In this document: positions 9,117-17,513 of the stretch, piece after piece
How the letters are laid out: every line of letters begins with the position of its first letter
Position numbering within the stretch: position 1 is the first letter of the stretch
Source of the DNA: Burkholderiales bacterium
GTDB lineage: Bacteria > Pseudomonadota > Gammaproteobacteria > Burkholderiales > SG8-39
DNA length: 64,000 nucleotides
Assembly: GCA_017880775.1 (NCBI GenBank)
Contig: JADGRQ010000010.1
Span: 1 to 64,000 of the forward strand
Reading direction: 5' to 3'
Position numbers and translations under genes: made by a program
Notes under the pieces: model-generated
Databases searched by the model: none
Seen by the model: only the letters and a program-made list of their open reading frames with translations
Told to the model about the DNA's origin: nothing

Positions 9117-9176
9117 AATACGGTGACAGCGAGGATTGAACGCAATACGGTATGTGCGATTGCGTACGGAGTACGC
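9117..9176. promoter_or_regulatory. Nested repeats and palindromes between livK-type and mla-type operons
   Basis: The divergent gap holds AATACGGT twice (9117-9124 and 9144-9151), an inverted repeat CGCAAT-N12-ATTGCG (9141-9164) and a perfect palindrome GCGTAC-gga-GTACGC (9162-9176). These overlap and lie 25-84 bases before the mlaE start, so they are candidate operators for one or both operons. No known regulator motif is recognised. Confidence 0.4.
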
Positions 9177-9200
9177 CTGGCATTTCGAATATCCTGAACC

Positions 9201-10343
9201 ATGACCAGTGTACCTGCAAACAAGCAGCAAGCTTCCGCGGACCCGTCCCGGCCAACGGTTGTCATCAGCGGCGATGGCGATCGGCTCGCGCTAGCGGGTG
9301 CTCTTGAAATAGTCACGCTCGCCGAAGCAAGAAATTCCCTGAAGAAATGGTTGAAGCTGGGACCTTCGCGCTCGCTTGATATTGCCGGGCTCGACAGCCT
9401 CGACACGCCGGGTGCGTTGTTCCTGTGCGGTCTGCGTGACAAGGGTGTGAAACTCACCGGCATCCGCGCCGAGCACCAGGCGCTGCTCGGTCTCATCGGC
9501 GGGCTCGATCTCAAGCCGTTGCCGAAAGTCAAACCCGTCTCCCGCTGGCGCCAGCTCGTCATCCAGCTCGGCAAAGGGGCGGACGATGCCGGGCACGACG
9601 CGATCGCCATCATCACCTTTGTCGGCCGCGCGGCGAGCTGGACCGGCAACGCCCTGATTCACCCGGATTGCCTGCGCCCGGCTTCGATTTCGCGGCATGT
9701 CGCGGAAACCGGCATTCAGGCGCTTCCCATCATCGGTCTGATGGCCATCATGATCGCGATCGTCATCGGCTACCAGGGTGTTGCCCAGCTGCGCCCCTAT
9801 GGCGGCGAGGACTTCACCATCAATCTGGTGGCGGTGTCGGTATTGCGCGAAATGGGCGTGCTGATCACGTCCATCATGGTAGCTGGCCGCTCCGGCTCCG
9901 CCTTCACCGCCGAAATAGGCGTCATGAAGACGCGGGAGGAAGTCGACGCGCTCAAAGTGATGGGCATCGAGCCCATGCAGGTGCTGGTGGTGCCGCGGCT
10001 GATCGCTCTGGTCATCACCCTGCCGCTGCTCACGTTCTTCGCCGACATCATGGGCCTGATCGGCGGCGCCGCGATTGCCCAATTCCTGCTCGATGTATCG
10101 CCGACGCAATACCTGACGCGCTTGCCGCACGTCGTTGACGGCAGCGATCTCTTCGTCGGCCTGTTCAAGGCGCCGGTCTTTGCTTTCTTCATTGCCATCA
10201 TCGGCTGCATGCACGGGCTCCGGGTGAGCGGTTCGGCGGAGAGTGTCGGCCGGGAGACCACCCGCGCCGTGGTGAAATCGATTTTCCTGGTCATCGTGCT
10301 CGATGCATTTTTCTCCATCCTGTTTGAAAAGATTGGCATATGA
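9201..10343 (+). CDS. mlaE: MlaE-family ABC permease with N-terminal STAS domain
   Basis: Permease of an Mla-type phospholipid transporter. At 380 residues it is about 120 longer than E. coli MlaE because residues about 20-100 form a STAS domain (LAGALEIVTLAEAR, SLDIAGLDSLDTPGALFL), the role played by the separate MlaB protein elsewhere. The MlaE part (about 150-380) shows GYQGVAQLRPYGGEDFTINLV, AGRSGSAFTAEIGVMK and EEVDALKVMGIEPM, the family core. The operon continues with the ATPase (4-base ATGA overlap) and the MCE protein. The system moves lipids between inner and outer membranes; no MlaC or MlaA gene is in the window. Confidence 0.93.
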   Translation: MTSVPANKQQASADPSRPTVVISGDGDRLALAGALEIVTLAEARNSLKKWLKLGPSRSLDIAGLDSLDTPGALFLCGLRDKGVKLTGIRAEHQALLGLIGGLDLKPLPKVKPVSRWRQLVIQLGKGADDAGHDAIAIITFVGRAASWTGNALIHPDCLRPASISRHVAETGIQALPIIGLMAIMIAIVIGYQGVAQLRPYGGEDFTINLVAVSVLREMGVLITSIMVAGRSGSAFTAEIGVMKTREEVDALKVMGIEPMQVLVVPRLIALVITLPLLTFFADIMGLIGGAAIAQFLLDVSPTQYLTRLPHVVDGSDLFVGLFKAPVFAFFIAIIGCMHGLRVSGSAESVGRETTRAVVKSIFLVIVLDAFFSILFEKIGI

Positions 10344-11131
10344 CCACCCGGGCCACGGCGCATGCCAAGCCGATCCTTTCTGCGCGGGGTATCGTCAACC
10401 GGTTCGGCAAGCAGGTGGTACACGACAAGCTCAGCCTCGATATTGTGACCGGCGAAATCATTGGCATCGCTGGCGGATCGGGATCAGGCAAGTCGGTGCT
10501 GCTCAGAACGCTCACCGGCCTGCACCAGCCGGATGCCGGCGAAGTTCTTCTCAACGGCAAGGCGGTTCAATCCATCGGCGCGGCGGAAAAAGCGGCTCTC
10601 ATCGGCGTGCTGTTTCAGCAGGGCGCATTGTTTTCCTCGCTGTCAGTGGCGCAGAACATCATGCTGCCGATGCGCGAACATACGGCACTGCCGGCGGAGG
10701 AGCAGGAACAGATCGCGGCGATGAAACTCGCGCTTGCCGGTTTGGCGGCAGACAGCGGCATCAAGTTTCCCTCCGCGCTTTCCGGCGGCATGGTGAAGCG
10801 CGCCGCATTCGCGCGGGCGCTCGCGCTCGACCCGAAGATCCTTTTTCTCGATGAACCCACCTCCGATCTCGACCCGATCGCCGCGAGCGGCATCGACGCG
10901 CTGATCCGGCAGCTCAACGATAGCCTCGGAATTACCGTCGTCATCGTCACGCACGATCTCACGACGCTGTTTACCATTTGCGGCCGCATTGCCGTGCTGG
11001 TCGACGGGAAAATAACCGTCGGCACCGCGGACAAGCTGATGAAGTCCGACCATCCGTGGATTCACGAATTTTTTCACGGGCCGCGGGCGGAGGGCGCAAT
11101 GAAAGCAAGGAAGATAAGCCATGGAAACTGA
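10340..11131 (+). CDS. mlaF: Mla-type ABC transporter ATP-binding protein
   Basis: Cytoplasmic ATPase of the lipid transporter, 263 residues, the usual MlaF size. Walker A GGSGSGKS is at 45-52, the signature region reads ALSGGMVKRAAFARAL (MlaF proteins characteristically have GGM), and Walker B is KILFLDEPTSDLDP. The first 14 residues before ILSARGIVN are a short unstructured-looking lead. Start ATG overlaps the mlaE stop by 4 bases, and its own end overlaps mlaD by 11 bases, so the three are translationally coupled. Confidence 0.93.
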   Translation: MTTRATAHAKPILSARGIVNRFGKQVVHDKLSLDIVTGEIIGIAGGSGSGKSVLLRTLTGLHQPDAGEVLLNGKAVQSIGAAEKAALIGVLFQQGALFSSLSVAQNIMLPMREHTALPAEEQEQIAAMKLALAGLAADSGIKFPSALSGGMVKRAAFARALALDPKILFLDEPTSDLDPIAASGIDALIRQLNDSLGITVVIVTHDLTTLFTICGRIAVLVDGKITVGTADKLMKSDHPWIHEFFHGPRAEGAMKARKISHGN

Positions 11132-11732
11132 CCAACACTATTTCTTCGAGGGGCTGTTCATCATCGGTTTCTCCGTTGCCGCGGCATTTTTTGCCGTGTG
11201 GCTGGGAAGCACCGGCCGCCATGACGATGTGCTCTACCGCATCCATTTTCACGACTCGGTAAGCGGGCTCGCGGTCGGCGATCCGGTGAAATATCGGGGC
11301 GTCGATGTCGGCACGGTCAAGACGATGATCATCGATCCTGACAATTCGCGCCTGGTGCTTGTGGATGTGAGGCTGCGCAAGGAAACGCCGGTCAAGACCG
11401 ACACCCGGGCCAGCCTCGCGCTGAAAGGCATCACCGGTGTCGTCTCTATCGAGCTGAACGGCGGAGACCCGGCGGCGCAGACCCTGCTTGCAGTCACGCC
11501 CCAGGACAAGATTCCCGAGATTCCCTCGGAAAAAACCGGCCTCAAAGCCATGCTCGACGAGCTGCCGAAGCTGGTCGGGAAATTCTCAGCCATGGCCGAG
11601 AAATTCTCGGCCATCGAGGACCAGATCAAGAAAGTCGCGACGGGCGTCGGTGCGTTGACGGACAAGGTCAAGGACAACCCTTCTCTGCTGCTCAGACGCC
11701 CGAAGGAAAGCAATGACGCCGGAAAGAAGTGA
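11121..11732 (+). CDS. mlaD: MlaD-family MCE lipid-binding protein
   Basis: Membrane-anchored periplasmic protein, 203 residues. One N-terminal helix (about 10-30, FFEGLFIIGFSVAAAFFAVW) precedes a single MCE domain (about 38-115) with VSGLAVGDPVKYRGVDVGTV and the ASLALKGITGVVSIEL core. The C-terminal third is helical and repeats a KFSAMAEKFSAIE motif, likely the hydrophobic central helix of the hexamer that contacts lipid. The start lies inside the end of mlaF (11-base overlap). The protein completes an E-F-D set; the substrate is probably phospholipid by family. Confidence 0.92.
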   Translation: METDQHYFFEGLFIIGFSVAAAFFAVWLGSTGRHDDVLYRIHFHDSVSGLAVGDPVKYRGVDVGTVKTMIIDPDNSRLVLVDVRLRKETPVKTDTRASLALKGITGVVSIELNGGDPAAQTLLAVTPQDKIPEIPSEKTGLKAMLDELPKLVGKFSAMAEKFSAIEDQIKKVATGVGALTDKVKDNPSLLLRRPKESNDAGKK

Positions 11733-11754
11733 CCGGAGTCTAGGATGATTTGAA

Positions 11755-11787
11755 ACGAAGACGCCGCTCAAGGAGCGGCGTCTTCGT
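11755..11787. terminator. Strong intergenic hairpin, probable bidirectional terminator
   Basis: A perfect 15-bp stem (11755-11769 with 11773-11787) closed by a 3-base loop lies 22 bases after the mlaD stop and 39 bases from the convergent CHRD gene end. There is no long U-tract on the plus side; on the minus side the stem is followed by a short TTT. Its place between convergent genes fits a shared transcription end. Confidence 0.65.
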
Positions 11788-11826
11788 CGATCTTGCAGCT
11801 CGACCCGATAAAGAGTCCGGGTCCGC

Positions 11827-12255
11827 TTACGGCTTCAGCTGGCCGCGGATCTCGCCACCCTTGTTGGCGGCGGTGTGCACGTTTACGTAGAGTTCGCCGG
11901 CCTTGAAGGCGGTGTACTGCGCATCGGTAAGCTTCGCGCCCGCGGGGACGGACCAGACGCCGTCGCCGGTTTTCGTCAGCCCGACGGAAACGGGACCATT
12001 CTTGCCGGAAGCGCCTTGGTGGATGTGCGCTGCGACGCCAGCGAGACCCTTGGTCGTGACGCTGCCGCTCACCGACTTGTCGGCGGCGATGTCGATCGTG
12101 CCGGTGCCGCCTGCGGACGTGGTCACCGGCGGGACTTCCTCACCGCCGCTCAACGTGACCTTGACGCTTTGGCCCGACGATGTACCGGCGAACGCCAGCG
12201 CCGCCAGGCTCAGACCCGCCACGAGAACCGTCTTGATTCGATGTGATGTGCTCAT
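11827..12255 (-). CDS. Secreted CHRD domain protein
   Basis: Exported protein of 142 residues: signal peptide (VLVAGLSLAALAFAGTSSGQ) followed by one CHRD domain covering almost the whole mature chain. CHRD hallmarks are visible: LSGGEEVPPVTTSAGGTGTI at the start, HIHQGASGKNGPV in the middle and YVNVHTAANKGGEIRGQL at the end. The domain was first described in chordin; bacterial single-domain versions are extracellular or periplasmic, and their biochemical role is not established. It stands alone, downstream of mgtA with a 187-base gap that should hold its promoter. Confidence 0.88.
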   Translation of the reverse strand: MSTSHRIKTVLVAGLSLAALAFAGTSSGQSVKVTLSGGEEVPPVTTSAGGTGTIDIAADKSVSGSVTTKGLAGVAAHIHQGASGKNGPVSVGLTKTGDGVWSVPAGAKLTDAQYTAFKAGELYVNVHTAANKGGEIRGQLKP

Positions 12256-12442
12256 TGATCCTTCTCCATTGTTGGTGAACGCTACGAAAAAGGGCCACTG
12301 CCCGTCAGCCCCGGCCAGACCTGTTGCAGAACCATGCTAACACGCACGGGCGGCGGATTATTCCGGCACCCGCTTCTTCCGGAACCGGGGAAAACGCCGC
12401 AATCTTGCCGCGGACCTCGATCGCGGGGCCTAACCGCGGGAC

Positions 12443-15079
12443 CTAACTGAGGCCGAAGCGGCGGATCAGCCAGGACTTGACCAGCTGGGTGAGCACGAGA
12501 TAGCCGCCCAGGATGGCCGCGAGGGCGAGGCCGTATGCTGCGGGCAGCGGGGTGAGGCCCAGCGCCGCGGCAAACGGCGACGTCGGAAGCCAGATGCCGA
12601 GCAGGCAAACGCTGATGGTCGTCACCAGCAGCCCCACGCTCGGCCGGCTCTGGATGAAGGGAATCCTGCCGGTGCGGATGACATGGACGATTAGCGTCTG
12701 CGACAGCAGCGATTCGACGAACCAGCCGGTCTGGAACAGCGCCTGGTCGTGCCACGCACCGAAGCCGTACAGCAGCGTGCCGAACGTAGCGTAGTCGAAC
12801 AGCGACGAAATCGGACCGATGAACAGCATGAAGCGGCCGATATTGCCGATATCCCACTGGCGCGGCTGCCTGACGTACGCATCGTCGACGTTGTCGGTTG
12901 CGATGGCGGTCTGCGAAAAATCGTAGAGCAGGTTGTTCATCAGGATCTGCACCGGCGCCATCGGCAGGAACGGCAGGAATGCGCTCGCGCCCAGCACGCT
13001 GAACATGTTGCCGAAGTTGGAGCTCGCGCCCATCTTGATGAACTTGGTGATATTGCTGAACACCTTGCGCCCCTCGATGACGCCGTCCTTGAGCACCAGC
13101 AGGTTCTTTTCCAGCAGGATGATGTCGGCCGATTCCTTGGCGATGTCCACCGCAGTGTCGACCGAAAGCCCTACATCGGCGGCCTTCAGCGCGGGACCGT
13201 CGTTGATGCCATCGCCGAGAAACCCGACCACGTGGCTGCGGCCCTGCAGCACGTTGATGATGCGCGCCTTCTGCGCCGGCGACAGCTTCGCCATGATGGA
13301 ACTCTTCGCGGCTTTCTCCGCCAGTTGATCATCCGACATGGCGTCGATGTCGCTGCCCAGGATGACGTGTTCGACGGGGAGTCCGACGTGCCGGCATACG
13401 TTGCAGGTCACGGCGTCATTGTCCCCTGTCAGCACCTTCACCGTGATGCCGTATTCCTGCAGCGCCCGGATGGCTTGGGCCGCGCTTTCCTTGGGCGGAT
13501 CGAGGAACGCGATGTAACCGGCCAGGACCATGCCCTCCTCGTCGGCGACCGAGTAGGTGGTCTTGCCCTCGGGCAACTGCTTGTAGGCCACCGCGATCAC
13601 CCGGAAGCCGTCGTCGTTGAATTTCCGGCTCACCGCCTGAAGTTCGGCAGCATGGGACGCCTCCAGCGGAACCGCTTCGCCATGCTGCTCGGCCCGGTTG
13701 CAGACGCTGAACACCTCCTCGACGGCGCCCTTGCAGATGAGGATGTGCGGGCCGCCGCGCTCGGCCACGATCACCGACATGCGGCGCCGCTGGAAATCGA
13801 AAGGGATTTCGTCGACCTTGGTGAACTTGCTGTCGGCTTCCAGGCGCTCATGCACCTCGACCCGCTCGAGCACCGCGACATCGAGCAGGTTCTTCAGCCC
13901 GGTCTGGTGGAAGCTGTTGAGATAGGCGTACTCGAGGACGCGCTCGGATTCCTCGCCATAGACGTCGACATGCCTTTCCAGAATGACCTTGTCCTGGGTC
14001 AGGGTGCCGGTCTTGTCGGTGCACAGCACGTCCATGGCGCCCAGGTTCTGGATCGCGTTGAGCCGCTTGACGATGACCTTCTTGCGCGACATCCCGAGCG
14101 CGCCCTTGGCCAGGTTGATGGTCACGATCATCGGCAGCATTTCCGGCGTCAAACCGACCGCCACCGCGACTGCAAACAGCAGTGCCTGGAGCCAGTCGCC
14201 CTTGGTGATGCCATTGACCAGGAACACCAGCGGCACCATGACCAGCATGAAGCGGATGATGAGCCACGTGAACCGGTTGATGCCACGGTCGAAGCTGGTC
14301 AGCTCGCGCGCCGTGGCGACGTCGCTGGCGATGCTGCCGAAATAGGTGCGCGGCCCGGTTGCGACAATCACGGCTGCTGCGGTGCCGCTCACTACGTTGG
14401 TGCCCATGAAGGCCGCGTTGTCGAGTTCGAGCGCCGCCTTGGCGTGCGTCGCTGCCGCGCCCGCAAATTTCTCGACCGGCAGCGATTCCCCGGTGAGGGC
14501 CGACTGATTCACGAACAGGTCCCTCGCGGCCACGATGCGCGCGTCGGCCGGTACGATGTCGCCGGCCGACAGGTGCACGATGTCGCCCGGCACGACCCGC
14601 GTGAGCGGTACTTCGGCGAGTTCCCGCTGGCCCTTGCGCAACACGCTCGCCGTCGTGTGCACCATCGCGCGCAGGCGCTCGGCGGCTTTGCCGGAGCGGT
14701 ACTCCTGCACGAACGAAAGCAGTGTCGACAGCACCACCATGACCGAGATGACGATCGCGCTGTTGAACTCACCGGTCAGGTAGTTGACGACTGCGAGTCC
14801 CACAAGCAACAACGAGAGCGGCGTCAGAAACAGTTCGATCAGGCGGCGGGCCGCGCTCTTGCGCTCCTCATGGGCAACCGCATTGGGGCCGTATTGCGCG
14901 AAGCGTGCGTCGGCTTCGCGTTGTGCAAGGCCCTCGAGCGAGGCGCCCAGCCTCGCAAGCGCTGCATCGGGTGCAAGCTCGGCTATTTCCAGCAACCCCT
15001 GTCCGGTGGCAGCAGCGCTGGCGGCCGCGGCTGGCCGGCGCCAGCGTGACAAATCGACTCCGAAGACCTTCAGTTCCAT
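12443..15079 (-). CDS. mgtA: Magnesium-translocating P-type ATPase (MgtA/MgtB family)
   Basis: Inner-membrane P3B ATPase, 878 residues, close to E. coli MgtA (898). Visible motifs: TGES at 196-199 in the actuator domain, the phosphorylated Asp355 in DKTGTLT, GDGINDGPAL in the hinge, and the C-terminal block ASSNFGNMFSVLGASAFLPF followed by NLLYDFSQTAIATDNVDD, which are typical of Mg2+ importers. The one oddity is Gly for Ala in GDGINDxPAL. Only 84 bases separate it from the divergent VOC gene, too short for a long Mg2+-sensing leader like that of Salmonella mgtA, so regulation probably differs. Confidence 0.95.
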   Translation of the reverse strand: MELKVFGVDLSRWRRPAAAASAAATGQGLLEIAELAPDAALARLGASLEGLAQREADARFAQYGPNAVAHEERKSAARRLIELFLTPLSLLLVGLAVVNYLTGEFNSAIVISVMVVLSTLLSFVQEYRSGKAAERLRAMVHTTASVLRKGQRELAEVPLTRVVPGDIVHLSAGDIVPADARIVAARDLFVNQSALTGESLPVEKFAGAAATHAKAALELDNAAFMGTNVVSGTAAAVIVATGPRTYFGSIASDVATARELTSFDRGINRFTWLIIRFMLVMVPLVFLVNGITKGDWLQALLFAVAVAVGLTPEMLPMIVTINLAKGALGMSRKKVIVKRLNAIQNLGAMDVLCTDKTGTLTQDKVILERHVDVYGEESERVLEYAYLNSFHQTGLKNLLDVAVLERVEVHERLEADSKFTKVDEIPFDFQRRRMSVIVAERGGPHILICKGAVEEVFSVCNRAEQHGEAVPLEASHAAELQAVSRKFNDDGFRVIAVAYKQLPEGKTTYSVADEEGMVLAGYIAFLDPPKESAAQAIRALQEYGITVKVLTGDNDAVTCNVCRHVGLPVEHVILGSDIDAMSDDQLAEKAAKSSIMAKLSPAQKARIINVLQGRSHVVGFLGDGINDGPALKAADVGLSVDTAVDIAKESADIILLEKNLLVLKDGVIEGRKVFSNITKFIKMGASSNFGNMFSVLGASAFLPFLPMAPVQILMNNLLYDFSQTAIATDNVDDAYVRQPRQWDIGNIGRFMLFIGPISSLFDYATFGTLLYGFGAWHDQALFQTGWFVESLLSQTLIVHVIRTGRIPFIQSRPSVGLLVTTISVCLLGIWLPTSPFAAALGLTPLPAAYGLALAAILGGYLVLTQLVKSWLIRRFGLS

Positions 15080-15163
15080 CAGCGAGCATCGTGGCGCGGG
15101 TAGGCCATGTTACTGCACGCATCCAGACGCTACACTATCAGTGAAATGAACGGGGGCGAAGCG

Positions 15164-16030
15164 ATGCACCAGCGCCGCGACCGGACGCGCGAGGATGTGA
15201 GCAACATCGTGCATCTCGAGCATGTCAACGTGACCCAGCCCGACCAGCGCCTGGCGACGCTTTTTTATGTCGCGGGGCTCGGCGGCACGCGCGATCCGTA
15301 CATGATGGTCGGGCTGGACAACATGTGGGTGAATTTCGGCCGCAGCCAGATGCATCTGCCGAGCCGCGATCCGCAGCGCCTGCGCGGCACGATCGGCCTG
15401 GTGGTGCCCGACCTCGCGCTGCTCACGCAACGCCTGGAGAAGGTGGCGCCCGCGTTGCGGGGCAGCCAATTCCGCTTCGAGGACCACGGCGGCAGCGTGA
15501 CGGCCACCTGCCCGTGGGGCAACCGCTTCCGCTGCCATGCGCCGGCGCCGGAGTTCGGCGACACCGAGCTCGCAATGGCCTACATCGAATTCGACGTGCC
15601 GCCAGGTAGCGCGGAGGGCATCGCGCGCTTCTATCCGCAGATCATGGCAGCGCCCGCGCAGATGGTGTTCCGCGATGGGGTGCAGGCCGCGTCCGTCAGC
15701 GTGGGATGCGACCAGCGCCTGTCGTTTCGCGAGACCGCCGGGCCGCTGCCCGATTACGACGGGCATCACATCCAGATCTACCTCGCGGATTTCTCCGGGC
15801 CCTATGCGCGCCTGATCGAACGCGGCCTGATCAGCATGGAGACCGGCGCGCACGAGTGGCGCTTCCAGGACATCGTCGATCCGGCGACGGGCGCGGCGCT
15901 GTTTCGCATCGAGCACGAGGTGCGCAGCCTCAGGCACCCGCTGTACGGCCGCCCGCTGGTGAACCGCAATCCGGCCCAGACCAACACCGCGTACCTGCGC
16001 GGGCAGGACGCCTTTCGCGGCGTCTACTGA
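15164..16030 (+). CDS. VOC (glyoxalase/extradiol dioxygenase fold) family protein
   Basis: Protein of about 289 residues with a VOC-type beginning (IVHLEHVNVTQPDQRLATLFYVAGLGG) and a second, similar half around residues 140-250 ending in DYDGHHIQIYLADF, consistent with two paired modules. Metal ligands are not obvious apart from His residues in the HHIQIY strand. ATGs occur at 15146 and 15164; the second is preceded by GGGGGCGAAGC at a good distance and is used. The gene is divergent from mgtA and its end overlaps the convergent ketopantoate-reductase-like gene by 7 bases. Substrate unknown. Confidence 0.8.
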   Translation: MHQRRDRTREDVSNIVHLEHVNVTQPDQRLATLFYVAGLGGTRDPYMMVGLDNMWVNFGRSQMHLPSRDPQRLRGTIGLVVPDLALLTQRLEKVAPALRGSQFRFEDHGGSVTATCPWGNRFRCHAPAPEFGDTELAMAYIEFDVPPGSAEGIARFYPQIMAAPAQMVFRDGVQAASVSVGCDQRLSFRETAGPLPDYDGHHIQIYLADFSGPYARLIERGLISMETGAHEWRFQDIVDPATGAALFRIEHEVRSLRHPLYGRPLVNRNPAQTNTAYLRGQDAFRGVY

Positions 16031-16944
16031 CCTGAGGCCTGCAACGCGAGGATGTCGCACACCGCCCGGTTGCACGGCGTCGGCACGCCCTTTTCCGCGC
16101 CGAGCCTGACCACGCCGCCGCTCAGCCATTCGACCTCGAGCCGATTGCCTCGCTCGAGGTCATGATGCATCGAGGAGGTCATCGTCGCGGGCAGGCTGTC
16201 GGCGAACGGCAGACGGCTCTCCGCATAGTCCGCGGGCAGCGCGACCTCGTGCGCGCGGCCGACGGCGACGGCCTCGCGCATCAGGTCGAGCAGGAGGGCG
16301 CGCGTCTGCGGATTCGCGCGGATCGGGCCGAGCGTGCTGCGCATGCTCGTGGTGGCCGCTGACAGCGCGACCAGGAACACGTATTTCTCCCAGATCGATT
16401 TCCTCACGTCGTCGCTCAGTTCGGCGGTTACGCCGGATGCGACCAGCGCTGCGTGCAGTTCCGCGGCGCGGGTTGAGGCTCCGCCGCCATATTCGCCAAT
16501 CACGATGCGCTGCATGGTGCCGGTCTGGTGGATGGTGCCGGGCCTGGAGATGTTGGTCGCCACGTAACATACGCCGCCCATCACGGCCTTCTCGCCGAAC
16601 TCGCGGCGCAGGATGTCGTCCTTGATCACGCCGTTCTGCAGCGAAAGCACCGCAGTGCGCGGGCCGACCAGCGGGCGCATCTGTTTCGCGGCGGCATCGG
16701 TGTCCCAGAGCTTCACCGAGACGATGACGAAATCGACCGGGCCGATCGAAGCGGGGTCGTCGGTCACGCGCACCCTGGGCACATGCAGGTTGCCCTGCGG
16801 CTCGTTTTCGATCGTGAGACCCTGTTCGCGCATCGCCGCGAGGTGCTTGCCACGTGCGATGAAGCTCACGTCATAGCCGGCTCTTGCGAGCCGGCCGCCG
16901 AAGAAACCGCCGACGCCGCCCGATCCCATCATTGCGATCTTCAT
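16024..16944 (-). CDS. 2-dehydropantoate 2-reductase family oxidoreductase (PanE/ApbA-like)
   Basis: NADPH-dependent reductase of 306 residues. The Rossmann opening GSGGVGGFFGGRLARAGYDV is at residues 7-26; FVIVSVKLWDTDAAAKQM carries the conserved Lys region; the C-terminal helical domain contains SSMHHDLERGNRLEVEWLSG, where the E...N/H pattern of the family binds substrate. Members may make pantoate for coenzyme A or act on other 2-oxoacids; many betaproteobacteria have several paralogues, so a pantothenate role is not certain. It stands alone on its strand. Confidence 0.87.
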   Translation of the reverse strand: MKIAMMGSGGVGGFFGGRLARAGYDVSFIARGKHLAAMREQGLTIENEPQGNLHVPRVRVTDDPASIGPVDFVIVSVKLWDTDAAAKQMRPLVGPRTAVLSLQNGVIKDDILRREFGEKAVMGGVCYVATNISRPGTIHQTGTMQRIVIGEYGGGASTRAAELHAALVASGVTAELSDDVRKSIWEKYVFLVALSAATTSMRSTLGPIRANPQTRALLLDLMREAVAVGRAHEVALPADYAESRLPFADSLPATMTSSMHHDLERGNRLEVEWLSGGVVRLGAEKGVPTPCNRAVCDILALQASGQ

Positions 16945-17028
16945 TTCCCGGTCCTTGCATTTCTTCTGCCTACCCTCATTTTACGGGACAGGCCTGACTC
17001 ACCTCCCGAGGGGCCCGAGGAGAATGCC

Positions 17029-17463
17029 ATGAGCGAACCGATCCACGTGGTCTGTCCGCACTGCGATGCTGTCAACCGCGTTCCGCCGGAGCGCCTGGCC
17101 GACGGCGGCAACTGCGGGCACTGCAAGAAACCCCTGTTCGAGCGCAAACCGCTCGAACTGAACGCGCATAACTTCGACGCCCATATGATGAAGTCCGACG
17201 TCCCGGTAGTGGTGGATTTCTGGGCGCCGTGGTGCGGTCCGTGCAAGATGATGGCGCCGCACTTCGAGAAGGCGGCGGGCGAGCTGGAACCGAACTACCG
17301 GCTGGCCAAGCTGAACACGGAGGAGGAGCAGGCGATCGCCGCGCGCTACAACATCCGGTCTATTCCGACGCTTGCAATCTTCAGGCAGGGCCGGGAAATT
17401 GCCCGGCAATCCGGTGCGATGGATGCGGCCAGCCTGGCGCGCTGGGTAAAGCAATCCGCCTGA
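17029..17463 (+). CDS. trxC: Thioredoxin TrxC (thioredoxin 2)
   Basis: Cytoplasmic disulfide reductase, 144 residues (E. coli TrxC 139). The N-terminal zinc-binding part has two CxxC pairs (CPHC near residue 10, CGHC near residue 29) and the thioredoxin domain has the active site WCGPC and the cis-proline segment SIPTLAIF. The ATG at 17029 follows GAGGAGAATGCC. The frame is open far upstream but only this start gives the TrxC N-terminus. The stop codon forms part of a terminator-like hairpin. Confidence 0.94.
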   Translation: MSEPIHVVCPHCDAVNRVPPERLADGGNCGHCKKPLFERKPLELNAHNFDAHMMKSDVPVVVDFWAPWCGPCKMMAPHFEKAAGELEPNYRLAKLNTEEEQAIAARYNIRSIPTLAIFRQGREIARQSGAMDAASLARWVKQSA

Positions 17464-17481
17464 GACGCCGGTAGCGTCTCA
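17461..17481. terminator. Hairpin overlapping the trxC stop codon
   Basis: An 8-bp perfect stem TGAGACGC/GCGTCTCA with a 5-base loop starts exactly at the trxC TGA. It lies between convergent trxC and the Pit gene. No U-run follows, so termination efficiency is uncertain. Confidence 0.45.
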
Positions 17482-17513
17482 GTCTCCGAGAACGACCGTC
17501 CCAGCCGCTCGGG

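Noticed and set aside
7889-9649. Extension of the LivK-like receptor to 9649
   Set aside because: A signal peptide and GGAGG site fix the start at 9022; the extension overlaps the divergent mlaE gene.
11755-11787. Hairpin as a mobile-element inverted end
   Set aside because: Both arms are adjacent with a 3-base loop and lie between convergent genes; no transposase or target duplication.
12749-15049. A 766-codon open frame opposite mgtA
   Set aside because: Shadow of mgtA; low-complexity Asp/His/Arg/Gln-rich translation without motifs.
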